From the NCBI RefSeq assembly GCF_020700235.1, contig NZ_CP085302.1, forward strand, positions 62,001-126,000: a stretch of 64,000 nucleotides of DNA. Direction: 5' to 3'. Below, in pieces: positions 1 to 9,911 of the stretch (the first letter of the stretch is position 1; each line of letters opens with the position of its first letter). A program made the position numbers and the translations under genes. Origin of the DNA: Haladaptatus pallidirubidus (lineage in GTDB: Archaea; Halobacteriota; Halobacteria; Halobacteriales; Haladaptataceae). The notes below the pieces were generated by a model that was not told where the DNA came from, made no database searches, and saw only the letters and a list, made by a program, of their open reading frames with translations.

Positions 1-1035
1 ATCGCCAGTGTGAGCGGTGATTCGCTCACGAAAGGAATGATGTCTGGATTGCTGGGAATGCTTGTTGCGACGATTGGTATCGATCCAATCACGGGATTTC
101 AACGGTTCACGTTTGGGGTTCCAGAGCTACTCACCGGGATCCAATTCATTGCGGTAATGATCGGATTATTCGGGATTGCAGAAGGACTAAAATCATACTC
201 TGAGGGGATTGACCGCGACGGCAAAAAGGTTGATCAAGAAATAGAGGGTGTCGTTCCGTCGCTCGCAGATCTAAAGTCGATCGCACCTGTATCGGTATTG
301 TCTGGGATTGGGGGCGTCATTATCGGTGCTATTCCAGGTGCTGGCGGTGACATTGCAGCTTTCATCACCTATAACGAGGCAACGAGATGGATCAAAGACG
401 CTACGCCATCATTTGGGGAAGGAAACATACGAGGAATTGCCGCAGCTGAGTCCGGAAACAACGCAAGCACTGGTGGTGCACTCATTCCAACACTCACGCT
501 TGGAATTCCCGGTGATTCTGTTTCAGCGATTTTAATCGGTGCTCTTGCAGTGCATGATATCCAACCTGGGCCGGCTCTCTATCAAGACCAAACTGGGTTG
601 TTGTATGAAATATTCATGGGATTCCTTCTCATCTATGTTTTTATACTAATATTCGGATTACTCGGCGCCCATTACTGGGTTCGTTTAATTAATGTTCGCG
701 AATCCTTGCTTTGGCCAGCGATATTCGTACTCTGTGTAATCGGTGCAATCGCACTTCGAGGTAACGTCTTCGATGCGTGGGTAATGTTGGGTGCAGGTGC
801 CATTGGATATGTTCTTCGACTGCGTGGATACCCCCTCGCACCGATGGTTCTTGGATTGATCCTTGCGCCGATCGCAGAAGAGAACCTCCGGCGCTCTCTC
901 TCCCTGTCCGGTGGGTCGCTCGATATATTCTATCAGAGTCCAATCGCTCTCATCATTCTACTCTTGAGTGCCGGGACATTAATTCTACCAGTATTTAGAA
1001 AAGTGTCGCCAGAGCTGTCCGATATTATGAATTAA
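1..1035 (+). CDS. TctA-family tricarboxylate transporter permease (5' cut by window)
   Basis: Large membrane subunit of a tripartite tricarboxylate transporter (TTT), which imports carboxylates using a periplasmic-type binding protein and ion gradient. The frame is open to base 1, so the GTG at 10 is not necessarily the start. About 344 codons remain of a family usually near 500 residues, so the N-terminal third lies outside. Family signatures visible are the Gly-rich loop GAIPGAGGDIAAF, the AESGNNASTGGALIPTL motif and the LGIPGD motif, followed by several hydrophobic helices. Small TctB and binding-protein genes are not seen downstream; they may be upstream. Substrate cannot be read from sequence. 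Confidence 0.88.
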   Translation: MASVSGDSLTKGMMSGLLGMLVATIGIDPITGFQRFTFGVPELLTGIQFIAVMIGLFGIAEGLKSYSEGIDRDGKKVDQEIEGVVPSLADLKSIAPVSVLSGIGGVIIGAIPGAGGDIAAFITYNEATRWIKDATPSFGEGNIRGIAAAESGNNASTGGALIPTLTLGIPGDSVSAILIGALAVHDIQPGPALYQDQTGLLYEIFMGFLLIYVFILIFGLLGAHYWVRLINVRESLLWPAIFVLCVIGAIALRGNVFDAWVMLGAGAIGYVLRLRGYPLAPMVLGLILAPIAEENLRRSLSLSGGSLDIFYQSPIALIILLLSAGTLILPVFRKVSPELSDIMN

Positions 1036-1555
1036 TATAAATTCTATCGTTATGTAATTATCACGTTTATTGAAGTATACTCCTACTGTCCCATATATGT
1101 GGGAATTAAATAGTAATTTAGATAGCAGGGAAGTGATGTCACAATACTATTCAGTATATCAATCGTCCACTGAATAATATCATAGTAATTGAGCTTACCA
1201 CATTCTGTTTAGATGCTAATAATAGAGTAAACTATTCGAAGATAGCTAAAGCAATACCATAATTGAATATTCTAAATTTTAATAGAATAGATGAGATAAA
1301 AATATCTACATATGGACAGTATGCAGATGGTTTTATATTGTATATAGACCACAATTCTAAGCGTGTATTTTATGTAAGATTATATCAAATTTGGATTCGA
1401 AGCTATCAGTGTAGTATTTCCTACTAGGGTGATCAAAAATGGCAAATTAATAGATTTCCGATCACTTTGCATCTGTCGGGAACACAAGCTCAGGGGAACC
1501 GCTAAACAATGAAAACGAGAATGAACGCGACGAGCAGGGACGATTTGCGGAAAGA
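1036..1555. other. AT-rich intergenic stretch
   Basis: No convincing gene. The stretch to about 1430 is rich in A/T runs. From about 1470 an open frame without a start codon continues in frame into the wHTH remnant at 1556 and reads as a plausible hydrophilic N-terminus, suggesting that the remnant has lost its true start. Confidence 0.5.
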
Positions 1556-1891
1556 ATGAGTGATGACGATATTCTTCGGGTGATTCGTGCGTCCGAGTTT
1601 CCGGCAGTGACCGCTCGGTGGGTGGCGGATACGCTTGAGATGGAGCGGCGGCCAGTGCATCAGCGACTCGAGGAACTTCACGAGCGTGGCGAGTTGGAAC
1701 GTGTGATTGAGTCCGCAGGTTGTTATCTGATGGATTCCGGAGGAATAGGTGCAATAGGTGCCCGAGTTAGTGATTGTCGGGTTTTCACCTTTCTGTTTTC
1801 AGCGTGGTTTCGAGCTGAGTCGATTACACAAATTGCAAACGACATTCTTTCTCCCCCTCAGGTGGCTCAAACAATTGACCTCCTTTTTTGA
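1556..1891 (+). pseudogene. Winged-helix (MarR-like) regulator, decayed copy 1
   Basis: The first ~50 residues form a winged-helix domain (ILRVIRASEFPAVTARWVAD, then a recognition-helix region ERRPVHQRLEEL). A second copy of the same gene at 49806-50000 and a trace near 54588 allow comparison. After LEELHERGEL the reading frame here shifts: the next frame reads LSPQVVI then stop, matching LSPRVVIWW of the second copy. The annotated C-terminal ~60 residues are therefore out-of-frame sequence. The start is also doubtful because homologous-looking sequence continues upstream without an ATG. Most likely non-functional. Confidence 0.6.
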
Positions 1892-1960
1892 TTGGTAACT
1901 TTTCTGCCGACCAAGTTCAGGTGAGTATGTGACTACTAGGGAGAACGGCTGCTCCGACAC

Positions 1961-1970
1961 CCATATATAC
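1961..1970 (+). promoter_or_regulatory. TATA box for the M24 peptidase gene
   Basis: The sequence CCATATATAC is centred about 30 nt before the ATG at 1996, the spacing expected for a leaderless haloarchaeal transcript. Confidence 0.5.
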
Positions 1971-1995
1971 TAAACTATGTATACGTTATTTAATC

Positions 1996-3108
1996 ATGGA
2001 TGACATCCACTATCAAAGACAAGCTGCACTTTTTGAGCAGCTTCCCGAACAGATAGACACAGCAGTGCTCACTCCTAGTGAATCCCTACATTATCTAACG
2101 GGCCTAACGATGCATAAAAGCGAACGGCCAACGCTCCTGTTTTTCCGAAGGAAGAAACCACCGATAGCATTGTTACCCCGCCTAGAGGTGGGTCGTGTTC
2201 AAGATCGTCTTAGTTCTGAAGTACGGTATTTCACATACCAAGATTCAGACGATCCGATAGAAGCAGCGAGCAAAGCGTTCCAAGAAATTCAGACCGAACT
2301 AATGGAAAAAGGATCGGTTGCCGTCGAATATCGTGGTACGCGGCTAGTAGAATATCAACTTCTCGTCGACAAATGCCAATGGAGCCAATTACAGGATTTG
2401 GAACCAGCAATCTCCGCACTTCGGGCAGAAAAGGACGACAGTGAAATCGAACACATGCGCACCGCTGCGAAGATAATCGATGGTATTCTCGAAGAGACGA
2501 TCGAACAAATCGAAATTGGAGATTCTGAAACAGAAATTGAACGTGAAATTCAAAAGCGGGTGCTCGATAGCAGTGCAGACAGGTATAGCGGTGGCATCGT
2601 CACCGTCGGTGAGCGGACTGCTCTGCCACACACCACGACCGGGACTCAAAAAGTAGCTGACGGTGATTTAGTGATGATCGATGCCGGTGTCGTGTACAAC
2701 GGATATTATTCAGATATAACCCGGACCGTTGCAGTTGGTGAGATAGACGAAGAACTTCGATCGATCTATGAAACCGTTCAGCGTGCGGCGCAGGCCGCTC
2801 GTGAGGCAGTCTCTGCCGGTGTACCATATCAGGATCTTGACCGAGCTGCTCGGACAATGATCGGAGATGCAGGTTATGGAGATTTCTTCCCGCATCGGGT
2901 TGGCCATGGACTCGGGCTTGAGGGCCACGAGCCACCGTATCTAGCGGAGGGTAATGAATCGACCCTCTCTGTGGGGAACGCGTTCACGATTGAACCAGGG
3001 ATCTATGTTGAGGGTCTCGGCGGCGTTCGCATCGAAGATGACGTCGTTCTAACCGATAATGGATCGGAGGTCTTGACACAGACAACTCGTGAACTCATTC
3101 ACCTGTGA
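1996..3108 (+). CDS. M24 family metallopeptidase (Xaa-Pro aminopeptidase/prolidase type)
   Basis: Predicted cytoplasmic di-metal peptidase that removes residues next to proline or splits X-Pro dipeptides. The creatinase-type N-terminal domain covers roughly residues 1-140 and the pita-bread domain the rest. All five metal ligands of M24 are present: Asp in VMIDAG, Asp in YYSDITRT, His in RVGHGLGLEGH, Glu in TIEPGIY and Glu in VRIEDD. The gene is convergent with the amidohydrolase that ends 12 nt away. It contrasts with two neighbouring M24 paralogues that have lost metal ligands, so this one probably carries out the true peptidase step. A good TATA box supports the ATG at 1996. Confidence 0.85.
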   Translation: MDDIHYQRQAALFEQLPEQIDTAVLTPSESLHYLTGLTMHKSERPTLLFFRRKKPPIALLPRLEVGRVQDRLSSEVRYFTYQDSDDPIEAASKAFQEIQTELMEKGSVAVEYRGTRLVEYQLLVDKCQWSQLQDLEPAISALRAEKDDSEIEHMRTAAKIIDGILEETIEQIEIGDSETEIEREIQKRVLDSSADRYSGGIVTVGERTALPHTTTGTQKVADGDLVMIDAGVVYNGYYSDITRTVAVGEIDEELRSIYETVQRAAQAAREAVSAGVPYQDLDRAARTMIGDAGYGDFFPHRVGHGLGLEGHEPPYLAEGNESTLSVGNAFTIEPGIYVEGLGGVRIEDDVVLTDNGSEVLTQTTRELIHL

Positions 3109-3119
3109 CGGAAGAACAG

Positions 3120-4280
3120 TTAGACGAGTTCTCCATCTTTGACGACGACACTCGAGGAATTTGCTGAGATAATTCCTCGAAGCGGGTCATCATCGAATCC
3201 GACAATGTCTGCGGACGTTCCTGATTCGAGTGTTCCAATCTCCGGTCGGCTGAGCTCTTTCGCTGCATTGTATGTTGCAGCTGCTAAGGCCCTTTCCTCG
3301 TTCAGACCGTTTTCCACGAGGCATTGCAGCTCACGATGTAAGCTGGGATGTGGGGTACTTGGAGAACCAGCATCGCTTCCGGCAAGGAGTCGTGCATCTG
3401 CGTCGATGGCCCTCTTTGTAACTTCCCAGTGGTGATCGACAACGCGTTCAGCATTTGCACGAGCATACTCCGGGGCGGAACCAGTTGCGATCTCTCGATA
3501 CACGAAGAGCGTGGGATCATACGCAATATCGTCTTCGACTAACTGCGAGAGTGTTTCCTCATCCATGAAGTTCCCATGTTCGAGAGTATCAACCCCAGCT
3601 TTTACGGCATTACGGATGCCTTCTATTCCAACTGCATGAGCAGCGACCGGAAGATCGAACCGAGATGCTTCATCCACTATCGCGGTAAGTTCATCGAGTG
3701 AAAGTTCGGCAGCACCCGGATCTTCACCGATAGCTTGGCCATACACGCCACCGGTTGCGCTTACTTTGATTACCTCGGCGCCAGCCCCGCGAAGCCGTCG
3801 GACAGCCTGCCGACATGCATCGACACCGTCACTCTCGATACCCCAGAATGGGTCATGGCCGTCCGAGATGATAATAGTCCGACCGCTGGCGATAGTTCGT
3901 GGTCCACTGACCTGTCCGGACTGAATCGCTCGCCCTACCGTAATGGCAATATCGTGTGGACTTCCAAGGTCACGAACAGTTGTCACTCCACTTCTGAGCT
4001 GTCGCTGAGCATTCTCGATCGCACGGATTGTCAGTTCACTTTCTGTTTCAGCAGTAAGCGTTGTTACTGGATCGTCAGTTCCATCCCAGACGAGATGAAC
4101 GTGCATGTCGATAAGCCCGGGAGTGAACAGCGTCGCGGTCCGGATATCTCGCGCGTCTCCAGGCTGTTCTTCGAACTCACCGACAAGATCACCGTCGCGA
4201 ATAGCTAACCATCGGTCATTCCGTCGGCCGCGTACTGCATCCCAGAGGTCACCATGGCAGAGGAGGTCGAACTCAGGCAC
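3120..4280 (-). CDS. Metal-dependent amidohydrolase (prolidase/imidazolonepropionase-like)
   Basis: Amidohydrolase-superfamily TIM-barrel hydrolase of C-N bonds. Visible active-site elements are DMHVHL (HxH, first metal pair), the Lys in VIKVSATGG that is normally carboxylated, His in PVAAHAVG and TLEHGN, and the catalytic Asp in AGSDAGSP. Length (386 aa) is normal. The start overlaps the end of the upstream creatinase-like gene by 8 bp, so it is translated as part of the same minus-strand operon. It may act on the product of its M24 neighbours; dipeptidase, cyclic amide or lactam hydrolase roles are all possible. Confidence 0.82.
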   Translation of the reverse strand: MPEFDLLCHGDLWDAVRGRRNDRWLAIRDGDLVGEFEEQPGDARDIRTATLFTPGLIDMHVHLVWDGTDDPVTTLTAETESELTIRAIENAQRQLRSGVTTVRDLGSPHDIAITVGRAIQSGQVSGPRTIASGRTIIISDGHDPFWGIESDGVDACRQAVRRLRGAGAEVIKVSATGGVYGQAIGEDPGAAELSLDELTAIVDEASRFDLPVAAHAVGIEGIRNAVKAGVDTLEHGNFMDEETLSQLVEDDIAYDPTLFVYREIATGSAPEYARANAERVVDHHWEVTKRAIDADARLLAGSDAGSPSTPHPSLHRELQCLVENGLNEERALAAATYNAAKELSRPEIGTLESGTSADIVGFDDDPLRGIISANSSSVVVKDGELV

Positions 4281-5439
4281 GTCGAATCACATCTGCTTGT
4301 GAACGGGTAAGCCGCTCAGTACCGTTTTTAGTGATGACGAATGTGTCCGAGTGTCGAAGAGCCGCACCCTCGTCTTCGAAATAGAGCCCCGGTTCGATAC
4401 TGATTACCATCCCTGGTTGCAGGTCGCCTGCTTCGCGAGCATTCAGTGCCGGCCCTTCGTGAATCGTAATTCCTTCTCCATGACCAGTTCGGTGGATAAG
4501 GTTTGAACCGTATCCTGCATCTCGAAGCACGTCTGCGGTCATCGAATCGATATCGGCGACCGATTCGCCCGGCCCGATCTGATCAATCGCGTCTTCTCGT
4601 ACCGTAACCAACGTTTCCATTGCGGCTTCGATTTTTTCAGTGACGTCACCGGTCAAAACAGTTCGCTCCTCTTCACATATGTACCCCTGTATTGAGGGTA
4701 GCGCGATTCCGACGACGCTTTCGCCGTCTTCGATCTGACGTGCCGCAGAAATGCTGTGAGGTTCGAGGGCGTGTTCGCCGGTCAGCACGCTCGAAAACCC
4801 ATATTGGCCGAGTTCGTTTGCCGTGCCGATATCGTACTCCGGATACAAATCGAGATACGTCTCGTAATAGGCGTCCTGAATTTCGTTTACAACCCGGAGT
4901 TCCGGCTTCTCAGCACGAACCGATTCGAGATATGCCTCCATTCCTGCACTGGCGAGGTCGCTAGCGCGTCGAATCATATCTAATTCCCAGTCCGTTTTCA
5001 CCGCCCTGAGCTGCTGGAACTGCTCAGTTTCGTCGAGGAAGGAACAATCGGTGTTTTTGGCGACTGAATCGGGCCAGTGTGGCCGTGCAATCCTATAATC
5101 AGTGCCAACAGTCTCGATCGCCGTCTCTGAGATGGCTGTTGCGATAACCTCGAATGGATCGTCAGCGTCCTCATAGACGAGAAGCCGATCGACCCACGCA
5201 GTACGTTGTGCCTTTTGTAGCTCGAGATATGGCCCAACAAATATACTCTGTGTGTCAGTAACGAGGGCTGCAACCGGTCGGGAATACATACCAGCATACG
5301 CACCCGAGAGGTAGTACGAATTCGCGGGAGAGAGTGCTAGTAGCCCATCGACGTCGCGTTCCGAAATCACCCTTCGAATTCGGTCAAGTCGATCGTCATC
5401 GACGAATCGGGACCTCGGGTTCGGGGTTTGTTCACGCAT
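4273..5439 (-). CDS. Creatinase-like M24 protein without metal ligands (second of pair)
   Basis: Has the creatinase/aminopeptidase fold, but the metal site is lost. The first Asp is replaced (VGIALPS), the second is inside CEEERT, and the last Glu is replaced in ALRHSD. What remains matches creatinase, which works without metal: His228 in EPHSIS and Glu258 in EEERT have the same 30-residue spacing as His232/Glu262 of Pseudomonas creatinase, and the SIEPG glutamate is kept. A C-N hydrolase acting on a small guanidino, amidino or amide compound is a reasonable inference; the substrate is unknown. Overlaps both operon neighbours by 8 bp. Confidence 0.78.
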   Translation of the reverse strand: MREQTPNPRSRFVDDDRLDRIRRVISERDVDGLLALSPANSYYLSGAYAGMYSRPVAALVTDTQSIFVGPYLELQKAQRTAWVDRLLVYEDADDPFEVIATAISETAIETVGTDYRIARPHWPDSVAKNTDCSFLDETEQFQQLRAVKTDWELDMIRRASDLASAGMEAYLESVRAEKPELRVVNEIQDAYYETYLDLYPEYDIGTANELGQYGFSSVLTGEHALEPHSISAARQIEDGESVVGIALPSIQGYICEEERTVLTGDVTEKIEAAMETLVTVREDAIDQIGPGESVADIDSMTADVLRDAGYGSNLIHRTGHGEGITIHEGPALNAREAGDLQPGMVISIEPGLYFEDEGAALRHSDTFVITKNGTERLTRSQADVIRRA

Positions 5440-6613
5440 GGGTTACCGTCACACTGTCGATATCGCGTGGATAGTAGGTGAGCGTCTCGACACCATCGTC
5501 GGTCACGACGACCGTATCAGAGTGGCGAAATCCGCCCACACCGTCGATGTAGAAGCCAGGCTCAACGGTATACAGTTCACCAACTCGAATTTCACCGTCG
5601 TAGTCGACATCGAGGAAGGGACGTTCGTGTCCCTCCATCCCGATATTGTGTCCGATATGATGCTGCGTCTTATTTGCAACACCCTGTTCTTGGTAGTAGC
5701 TCAGCACGGCGTCCTCCACGGCAGCGTACTCGACACCAGGTTCAATAGTGTCGATCGCAATTTCCTGTGATTCGCTCATTATCTCGTAATAGTCTCGCTG
5801 TTCGTCACTCGGTTCCCCAACGAACAATGTTCGTTCGAGTTCGGTCGTATACCCTCCGACGTTTGGTTTGACGATAGTAACGATGTTATCGCCATCTTCG
5901 ATCGGGGTCGTTTGGTTGACGCTATGTGGTTGGCTCGTTATATCGCCCGTGGTGAATTTGCACTGCATCGGACTCTGCCAATCCATCATCTCGTATCGAC
6001 TCCCGAGTGTATCGAGCATCAGTTTCGTCCCTTCCGCCTCAACTTCCGAACTGACGACGACCGGGCGACGTCCGACTTCGATTTTTTCCTGCAGAAGACG
6101 GTGACCGAGATTTGCCCAGACACTCGCTTCCCTGATGAGTTCGATCTCGTTTTCGCTCTTTACTTCCCGCATATCGGTGACATATCCTTCGACACCAACA
6201 TCCGCATCAACGAGTTCGGAGAGCGTTGGACCAGTGTAGCCGTTCCGCCCGGGACTGCCGTCGTTATCCACAGCGATCGTACCGTTTGCAATATCCAACG
6301 ACTCGCACATTTCGGCAACCCGTTCCATCGGTTTGCCCTGTGGATACTCGAAGTAGACAGTAACCTGGTCGATACAGAAATCAGAACGTTCGGCGTGTTC
6401 TTTTTCCAATCGAGGAACGACTATTTCGGTTCCGGTTTCTGAGATACCCAGCACACAGGGTCGTTCAGTGGGTAGATGATACATCCCACTGAGATAGTGG
6501 ATGTTGAGTGCTGTGAATAGCACAACGCCATCGTACCCATCTGCATGGGCGCGCTCGAGAAGATTTACTTGCCGTTCGTCATATTCATCTGAAGGAATGT
6601 GAAGTGTTTGCAT
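5432..6613 (-). CDS. Creatinase-like M24 protein without metal ligands (first of pair)
   Basis: First gene of the three-gene minus-strand operon. The pita-bread domain carries His230 (SQPHSVN) and Glu260 in YTTELERTLF, very like the YTALERTLF motif known from creatinase, plus Glu in TVEPGF. The metal-binding Asp and the last Glu are absent (TIVKPN; GFRHSD). This pattern separates it from Xaa-Pro peptidases. With its paralogue at 4273-5439 it may form a heteromer or act on successive compounds. Annotation pipelines would probably call it Xaa-Pro peptidase, which the residues do not support. Divergent from the ABC importer, sharing the 6614-6787 control region. Confidence 0.8.
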   Translation of the reverse strand: MQTLHIPSDEYDERQVNLLERAHADGYDGVVLFTALNIHYLSGMYHLPTERPCVLGISETGTEIVVPRLEKEHAERSDFCIDQVTVYFEYPQGKPMERVAEMCESLDIANGTIAVDNDGSPGRNGYTGPTLSELVDADVGVEGYVTDMREVKSENEIELIREASVWANLGHRLLQEKIEVGRRPVVVSSEVEAEGTKLMLDTLGSRYEMMDWQSPMQCKFTTGDITSQPHSVNQTTPIEDGDNIVTIVKPNVGGYTTELERTLFVGEPSDEQRDYYEIMSESQEIAIDTIEPGVEYAAVEDAVLSYYQEQGVANKTQHHIGHNIGMEGHERPFLDVDYDGEIRVGELYTVEPGFYIDGVGGFRHSDTVVVTDDGVETLTYYPRDIDSVTVTHA

Positions 6614-6754
6614 CCCTCATATAGGTATAGAGGATGGGTAATGAAATTTCCGCCGGGAGTATATTTTCTTTTATTTTATTACAATAATCATATAGTACAC
6701 GAATTATTGCGTTCAGTCTGAGTAGATTAGGTGATTTATTCCTTATCCATTGGA

Positions 6755-6760
6755 TTTATA
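6755..6760 (+). promoter_or_regulatory. TATA element for the ABC importer operon
   Basis: TTTATA lies 28-33 nt before the ATG at 6788. This spacing supports that ATG, rather than the in-frame GTG at 6731, as the start of a leaderless message. Confidence 0.5.
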
Positions 6761-6787
6761 TGTACTAGTATGAATTGTTTCCTTGGT

Positions 6788-7867
6788 ATGGATGAACAAA
6801 GCATACTCCGGCGTGAATATCTACGAAGGGCTGGTGCATTCGGTGCTACCGTTGGTGGGACAGGATTGGCGGGCTGTCTTGGTAGCGGTGGGAGTGGTGG
6901 CAAACCCAACGTCCTTCGGTTAGGTACGTGGGGTGGAACATGGCAAGATCTGATGATCAAAGCAGTGGTAAAGCCCTACAAAAAGGAAACAGGAATCAAC
7001 GCTGAGTATGTGCTTGGGGATAATACAGACCGGCTGAACAAGATCATCGCCCAGAAAAAGAAACCCCCTGTCGACGTTTCTCAACAGGACGGGTCAGGTC
7101 TCGTTCGCGGGTCAAATGCAGGTCTTTGGAAGAGGTTGGACCCAGAACTCGTTCCAATGCTGGACAAAATCCCGGATAATTTTAAAAGCGATGACTGGGT
7201 AATGCAGATTTTCGCTGCAAGTGGTCTCCTATATAATCAAAAGAAGATAGATTCAAAACCGACATCTTGGGACGCGTATCTCGATCCTAAATACAAAGGG
7301 AAAGTAGGGCTGTTCACGGAAGATCCCACTCACGACCTGCTTGCGTTTTCGTTGGCGAAGACGCAGGGGGAATCATTCAAAGAGATCGACAAAGCGTTCG
7401 AGATGTACGAAAAAGTCGTCAAAGACATGAACCCCGAATTTATTACGTCAAGCGAAGAGTACGGCAAACTTTTCGCCCAGGAAAAGATCGTGCTTGGTCG
7501 CTACTGGTCGGCACGAGCAGCACAGTGGCAAAGCGAGGGCAAGCCCGTCACCAGTTCGATTCCGAAAAGCGGTGCGATGACTACTAATTTCGGTAATGCG
7601 ATTCCAAAAAACATTCCGGACAATAAGGCAAAGTGGGCCGGAAAATTTATCGACTATACGCTTCGCGAACAGGCCGCAAAGGTCGTCGCAGAGGAGATGT
7701 ACTATACGAATCCGAATCCAGACACAAGGTATCCGGATTCTGTTACAGATAAGCTTGTGAATTCTAGTGATCTCGAGAAGCTGAATGTACCTGATTTCGA
7801 TTGGATTGCGAAAAACCGCTCTAGTTGGCGGGAACGTGCGAATAAAATCATCAATAAACACGGATGA
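6788..7867 (+). CDS. ABC transporter substrate-binding lipoprotein (PotD/family 1-like)
   Basis: Extracellular binding protein of an importer of polyamine- or opine-like compounds. The N-terminus carries a Tat motif RREYLRRAG and a lipobox LAGC, so it is exported folded and lipid-anchored. The mature part has the family features TWGGTWQDLM and, later, a Trp/Tyr-rich ligand cleft region. I place the start at 6788 (MDEQSILRREYL), because the longer version from 6731 would put 19 residues before the Tat motif and ignore the promoter. Ends in a 4-bp ATGA overlap with the ATPase gene, so the four transporter genes form one operon. Confidence 0.85.
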   Translation: MDEQSILRREYLRRAGAFGATVGGTGLAGCLGSGGSGGKPNVLRLGTWGGTWQDLMIKAVVKPYKKETGINAEYVLGDNTDRLNKIIAQKKKPPVDVSQQDGSGLVRGSNAGLWKRLDPELVPMLDKIPDNFKSDDWVMQIFAASGLLYNQKKIDSKPTSWDAYLDPKYKGKVGLFTEDPTHDLLAFSLAKTQGESFKEIDKAFEMYEKVVKDMNPEFITSSEEYGKLFAQEKIVLGRYWSARAAQWQSEGKPVTSSIPKSGAMTTNFGNAIPKNIPDNKAKWAGKFIDYTLREQAAKVVAEEMYYTNPNPDTRYPDSVTDKLVNSSDLEKLNVPDFDWIAKNRSSWRERANKIINKHG

Positions 7868-8973
7868 ATATGAATCAATCAGTTGTCAACCTGTCTGGCG
7901 TCACGAAACGTTTCCGCGATGTGACCGCTGTCAAAAATGTCGACCTCTCAATACGTGATGGTGAATTATTGACCTTACTTGGGCCATCTGGTTGTGGGAA
8001 AACGACGACGCTTCGGATGATCGCTGGGTTCGAGACGGCTTCCGAAGGCAGCATCGAGATCGATGGTCAAACGGTGACCGGAACACCGCCGTACAATCGT
8101 GATACGGGAATGGTGTTTCAGCAGTATGCGCTCTTTCCGCATATGACCGTCGCAGATAACGTCGCATTCGGCCTCGAAATGCAGGGGCGGCCACAAAGTG
8201 AGATTGATGATCGCGTCAGTGAAGTACTCCAAATGGTACGCCTCGAAGGATTAGAAGGACGATATCCGAAGGAGTTGTCCGGTGGACAACAGCAACGAGT
8301 GGCGCTCGCTCGAGCACTCGTCATTGAACCGTCTGTCCTCTTGCTCGACGAACCCCTGTCGAACCTCGACAAAAAGTTGCGAGAAGAGATGCAACTCGAA
8401 ATCCTCCGATTACATCGTGAACTGGATGTGTCAATGGTTTATGTTACGCACAACCAGGAGGAAGCACTAACCATCTCAGACAGAATGGTGGTGATGAACG
8501 ACGGGAAGATCCATCAAATCGGGACTCCAGAGGAAGTCTATCAGTCACCGAACGATGAATTCGTCGCCGATTTCATCGGCAATGCGAATCTTATCGATGG
8601 CACAGTCGATGCTGTCAATTCTGATGGCTATGCAGTTTCATTGGAAACAGGAGATAGAGTAGATTTGGGTCGACAGGCCAACGGCGACAGTATTGAACCT
8701 GGGCAATCAGTTACGTTATTGTTCCGGCCTGAGCGGTTCCATGTCGAACCTTCTGCAGATGGCGGCTCCATAGAGAACCAACTCTCCGGTACAGTTCTTG
8801 AGGCGACATATCTGGGCTCTCGTATGGAGTATTTTGTAGAAGTCGGGGATGATCAGCGACTTCACGTAGCACAGCAAAATTTGCAAGGAACGCACGAACA
8901 TACGACAGGTGAGCGGATCAATCTCGGATTCGATCGTGAGTCGCCGTTTATCATACCACGAGGTGTCGCATGA
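7864..8973 (+). CDS. ABC transporter ATPase (PotA-like)
   Basis: Energises the importer encoded around it. In order: Walker A GPSGCGKTT (near residue 41), Q-loop FQQYALFPH, signature LSGGQQQRVALARAL, Walker B LLLDEPLSNLD, switch His in YVTHNQEEA, then a C-terminal TOBE domain with the conserved LLFRPE segment. Length 369 aa is normal for spermidine/putrescine- or iron-type importers. Start and stop both overlap neighbours through ATGA, indicating translational coupling. Confidence 0.92.
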   Translation: MNMNQSVVNLSGVTKRFRDVTAVKNVDLSIRDGELLTLLGPSGCGKTTTLRMIAGFETASEGSIEIDGQTVTGTPPYNRDTGMVFQQYALFPHMTVADNVAFGLEMQGRPQSEIDDRVSEVLQMVRLEGLEGRYPKELSGGQQQRVALARALVIEPSVLLLDEPLSNLDKKLREEMQLEILRLHRELDVSMVYVTHNQEEALTISDRMVVMNDGKIHQIGTPEEVYQSPNDEFVADFIGNANLIDGTVDAVNSDGYAVSLETGDRVDLGRQANGDSIEPGQSVTLLFRPERFHVEPSADGGSIENQLSGTVLEATYLGSRMEYFVEVGDDQRLHVAQQNLQGTHEHTTGERINLGFDRESPFIIPRGVA

Positions 8974-9911
8974 GCGACCGATCAAATACTAGTACCCGAT
9001 GGAAATTCGATACAAGACGGATACCCATACTCCACGAACAATTCCGCTCATTCATCCAACGACACAAAGACGAATCGTACGCGGGTTATCTACTTGCCGG
9101 GCCATATCTCCTGTATATGGCCTTTCTTTTTTTCATTCCTATTTTATATGTATTCGTCGTGAGCTTCTATCACAACGACCCCGTCGCGACAATGGTTCCA
9201 GGATTCACGCTCGATAATTATGCAACGTTTCTCTCTTCTGGACTGTATCGCGGAGCACTTCTGGTCACGGTGGAGATTAGTGTCGTCTCGACAGTGTTTA
9301 CCATCCTCGTTAGCTATCCGATTGCGTATTTTATCGTCTTTTCAAAGTGGCGCTACTCACAGGTACTCGTTCTCCTCGTAATCGCGCCAATGCTCGTCGG
9401 GAACGTCGTTCGAGCATTCGGATGGTACGCGCTGATGGGCTCCAGCGGTATCATCAATCAAATACTCGGTGTGTTCGGCCTCCAGTACACACTGTTGAAT
9501 ACGAAACCCGGCGTCATCATCGCAATTTCATCTGTCCTCATGCCGTTCGCGATCCTCATTCTAATGAGTGTTCTCTATACCATCGACCAGGAACTCATCG
9601 AGGCAGCGTTCAATCTCGGCGGGAACCAGTTGCAAACGTTCCTTTACGTCACGCTACCGCTTTCCCTTCCGGGTGTGATTGGAGCAACGCTTATTTCGTT
9701 CGTATTGACGATGGGCACGTTCGCGACAGCAGTGTTCATCGGGATGCCAAAGGTTCCGATGATTGCCCCGTTCATTTACGACGCCGCAACGACTGACCTG
9801 AACTGGCCGCTCGCTTCGGCGATGTCGTTCATCCTACTGGCAGTCTCGCTCATTCTGGTCTACCTCTACACCCGAGTAACGGATATCCAAGTTGGCGGTG
9901 ATGCTGTATGA
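8970..9911 (+). CDS. ABC transporter permease (PotB-like)
   Basis: Inner-membrane channel subunit. About six hydrophobic helices follow a soluble N-terminal stretch of some 40 residues. The cytoplasmic EAA loop that docks on the ATPase is present as EAAFNLGGNQLQTFLYVTLP. The 313-aa length suits this family. It overlaps the ATPase and the second permease by 4 bp each. Confidence 0.9.
   Translation: MSDRSNTSTRWKFDTRRIPILHEQFRSFIQRHKDESYAGYLLAGPYLLYMAFLFFIPILYVFVVSFYHNDPVATMVPGFTLDNYATFLSSGLYRGALLVTVEISVVSTVFTILVSYPIAYFIVFSKWRYSQVLVLLVIAPMLVGNVVRAFGWYALMGSSGIINQILGVFGLQYTLLNTKPGVIIAISSVLMPFAILILMSVLYTIDQELIEAAFNLGGNQLQTFLYVTLPLSLPGVIGATLISFVLTMGTFATAVFIGMPKVPMIAPFIYDAATTDLNWPLASAMSFILLAVSLILVYLYTRVTDIQVGGDAV

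Noticed and set aside
3735..4208. 157-codon plus-strand frame inside the amidohydrolase
   Set aside because: Shadow of a gene with clear active-site motifs on the other strand; Ser/Thr-rich non-homologous translation.
5912..6442. 176-codon plus-strand frame opposite the first creatinase-like gene
   Set aside because: Entirely antisense to a well-supported gene and without motif.
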